From the NCBI GenBank assembly GCA_029856375.1, contig JAHQWX010000148.1, positions 1-5,660 of the forward strand: a stretch of 5,660 nt of DNA. Reading direction: 5' to 3'. The translations under genes were made by a program, and so were the position numbers. The notes under the pieces were generated by a model. It was not told the origin of the DNA. It searched no databases and worked only from the letters and a program-made list of their open reading frames with translations. Below, piece after piece: positions 4,453 through 5,660 of the stretch. Source of the stretch: Promethearchaeia archaeon (lineage in GTDB: Archaea; Asgardarchaeota; Lokiarchaeia; Sigyniarchaeales; SOKP01). Each line of letters starts with the position of its first letter. Within the stretch, counting starts at the first letter, position 1.

Positions 4453-5660
4453 TTATTCCAATTCTATTTGTAAATACCTTTTCTGAAGTTTTAGCATCGA
4501 TTCTAGAATTCTTTCCGCTTGGGATGTACTGGTAACGACGGGATCAGCGAGCAACGCTTGGTACGCTATCTTCTTAGACTTTTTCAGAATCGCTTCAACG
4601 ACCACATCTTGGACTGAGGCTTGTGTTCGTAGCAACGCAGCGAGCCCCTTGGGATAATCGCCGAGATTTACTCCTTGAAGTCCGTCTTTGCTCACGATTG
4701 CGGGACATTCCACGGCTAGGTCTTCCGGAAGATTGGTGATGATACCGTCGTTTGGTATATTTACAGACAGTTCTTCGTGGTGACTATCCGTTAAAATGCC
4801 TTCTATTATCGGTATGGCTCTTTCGCCATCGGGATGAACGAGTTTGTCACCTTTACCCTTACTAATAAGTCGTTTAATTCTTTCGTAAGTTTTGGCGGAA
4901 TACCTCTCATAACCTTCCCAAAAATCCCGCCCGTGATATAGGTCTGAGACTTCCCACGCCCACGACATGTATTCTCCGTAGTGATTATCTGTTGTGTAGG
5001 GTAGGTAATCGTATTTTTCCAAGATGAATTTAATAAGCATAGTATCTGTTTCCTTAGTTATTTCTTCAAGAACCGCGGGTCCTTTCTTGCGAATTTCTGG
5101 ATACGCGTCTTTTCCCGTATCGCGATATTTTGCTTCCAAAATAACTCCAAAATGATTCAAGCCTCCTCCTTTATACTCGATATTTGAAATATTAGTGCCT
5201 AAGATTTTTGAAAGATATCTAACGGCATTCGCAATTTCGTGGCATAGACCTACAAATTTTTGTTTTGGAAACTTCCTCATGATGGCCAGGCAGATTCTAC
5301 TCATCGGATTGGAATAATTAATAAATAACGCGTTTGGGCATATTTTCTGAATGTCTTCACAAATATCCAAAATTGGCGGTATTACTCTTAAAGAGTGAAA
5401 AAAACCGCCCGGCCCGCCGTTCTCCCCCGTTATTTGCGTACTCCCGAACATCATTGGAAATTCGAAATCCCACCTTAAGAGCCCGAACCTTGGAGGTATC
5501 TCAATTGCGTTAATAATAAAATTAGCGTCTTTTAAAGCTTCTTTCCTATCAATAGTTGACTCTACAGTATAATCTAGGTTCTTTTTTTCAACTGCAGCTT
5601 TACACGCTTGAGCTGCTAATTCCAGATTTTTTTCGTTTATATCGTGAAGGCAAACCGTAG
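4453..5660 (-). CDS. Glycoside hydrolase family 4 enzyme, alpha-glucosidase/galactosidase-like (5' end outside window)
   Basis: The frame stays open past the first ATG at 5454 to the window edge, giving 401 visible residues; about 35 N-terminal residues, including the NAD-binding glycine loop, are missing. GH4 enzymes cleave glycosides by an oxidation-elimination route needing NAD and Mn2+. Visible marks: the Rossmann strand end TVCLHDIN with the NAD-binding Asp (residue 6), ENGGPGGFFHSLRVIP, NYSNPMS (114-120), GLCHE with the metal ligand Cys139, and GGGLNHF with His169. The C-terminal part, from LPEDLAVECPAIV through LAALLRTQASVQDVVVEA, is characteristic. CHEI is closest to the CHEV type of Thermotoga AglA alpha-glucosidase rather than the CNVP type of phospho-glycosidases, so a non-phosphorylated alpha-glycoside is likely. 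The exact sugar cannot be told. Confidence 0.88.
   Translation of the reverse strand, partial: TVCLHDINEKNLELAAQACKAAVEKKNLDYTVESTIDRKEALKDANFIINAIEIPPRFGLLRWDFEFPMMFGSTQITGENGGPGGFFHSLRVIPPILDICEDIQKICPNALFINYSNPMSRICLAIMRKFPKQKFVGLCHEIANAVRYLSKILGTNISNIEYKGGGLNHFGVILEAKYRDTGKDAYPEIRKKGPAVLEEITKETDTMLIKFILEKYDYLPYTTDNHYGEYMSWAWEVSDLYHGRDFWEGYERYSAKTYERIKRLISKGKGDKLVHPDGERAIPIIEGILTDSHHEELSVNIPNDGIITNLPEDLAVECPAIVSKDGLQGVNLGDYPKGLAALLRTQASVQDVVVEAILKKSKKIAYQALLADPVVTSTSQAERILESMLKLQKRYLQIELE

Noticed and set aside
5452..5454. ATG at 5454 as the start of the GH4 gene.
   Set aside because: The frame remains open to the window edge and encodes the GH4 Rossmann segment (TVCLHDIN and following), so the true start lies outside the window.

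Overview
This AT-rich window holds seven protein genes. On the minus strand, read right to left, they are a family 4 glycoside hydrolase cut by the right edge, then endonuclease IV (nfo), a LysR-type regulator, a DsrE-like protein, a TusA-like protein and selenophosphate synthetase (selD). One plus-strand gene for a six-helix membrane protein lies between the hydrolase and nfo.

The left third is a selenium cassette. Its main result is that selD is a selenoprotein gene. A plain ORF reading starts at position 1042 and loses the catalytic N terminus. Reading upstream through an in-frame UGA (1067-1069) to a TTG at 1120, which has a strong AGGAGG ribosome binding site, restores the motif G-U-S-C-K. 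The Sec residue is at position 18 and the Lys at 21, matching Cys17 and Lys20 of E. coli SelD. The selD 3' UTR, just after two UAA stops, folds into an elaborate hairpin (39-86). It has a tandem G.A/A.G core, an upper helix, an unpaired AAA and a capped GC helix. This is the layout of a eukaryotic SECIS element and resembles the eukaryote-like SECIS elements reported in Lokiarchaeota. No convincing bacterial SECIS follows the UGA.

Upstream of selD, the TusA-like and DsrE-like genes form a tight pair. They are the two modules that bacteria carry fused as YedF near selenium genes. The LysR-type regulator next to them has the ASTIPG motif seen in the selenium-associated LysR group. Three near-perfect inverted repeats with TTATTA/TAATAA arms lie upstream of the dsrE-tusA genes and upstream of lysR, and are candidate operators.

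Organism: the evidence points to an archaeon, probably Asgard/Lokiarchaeia-like. The grounds are the eukaryote-like SECIS, the SelD motifs MTTSN and ETAGG (resembling archaeal SelD as I recall it), and a TATA box about 26 nt before the ATG of the membrane gene, as in leaderless archaeal transcripts. The LysR regulator, Nfo and GH4 enzyme are bacterial-type families, so lateral acquisition is likely. The taxonomic call is an inference.

The right part is unrelated housekeeping and accessory content: DNA base-excision repair (nfo), an unidentified membrane protein, and a GH4 alpha-glycosidase convergent with it.
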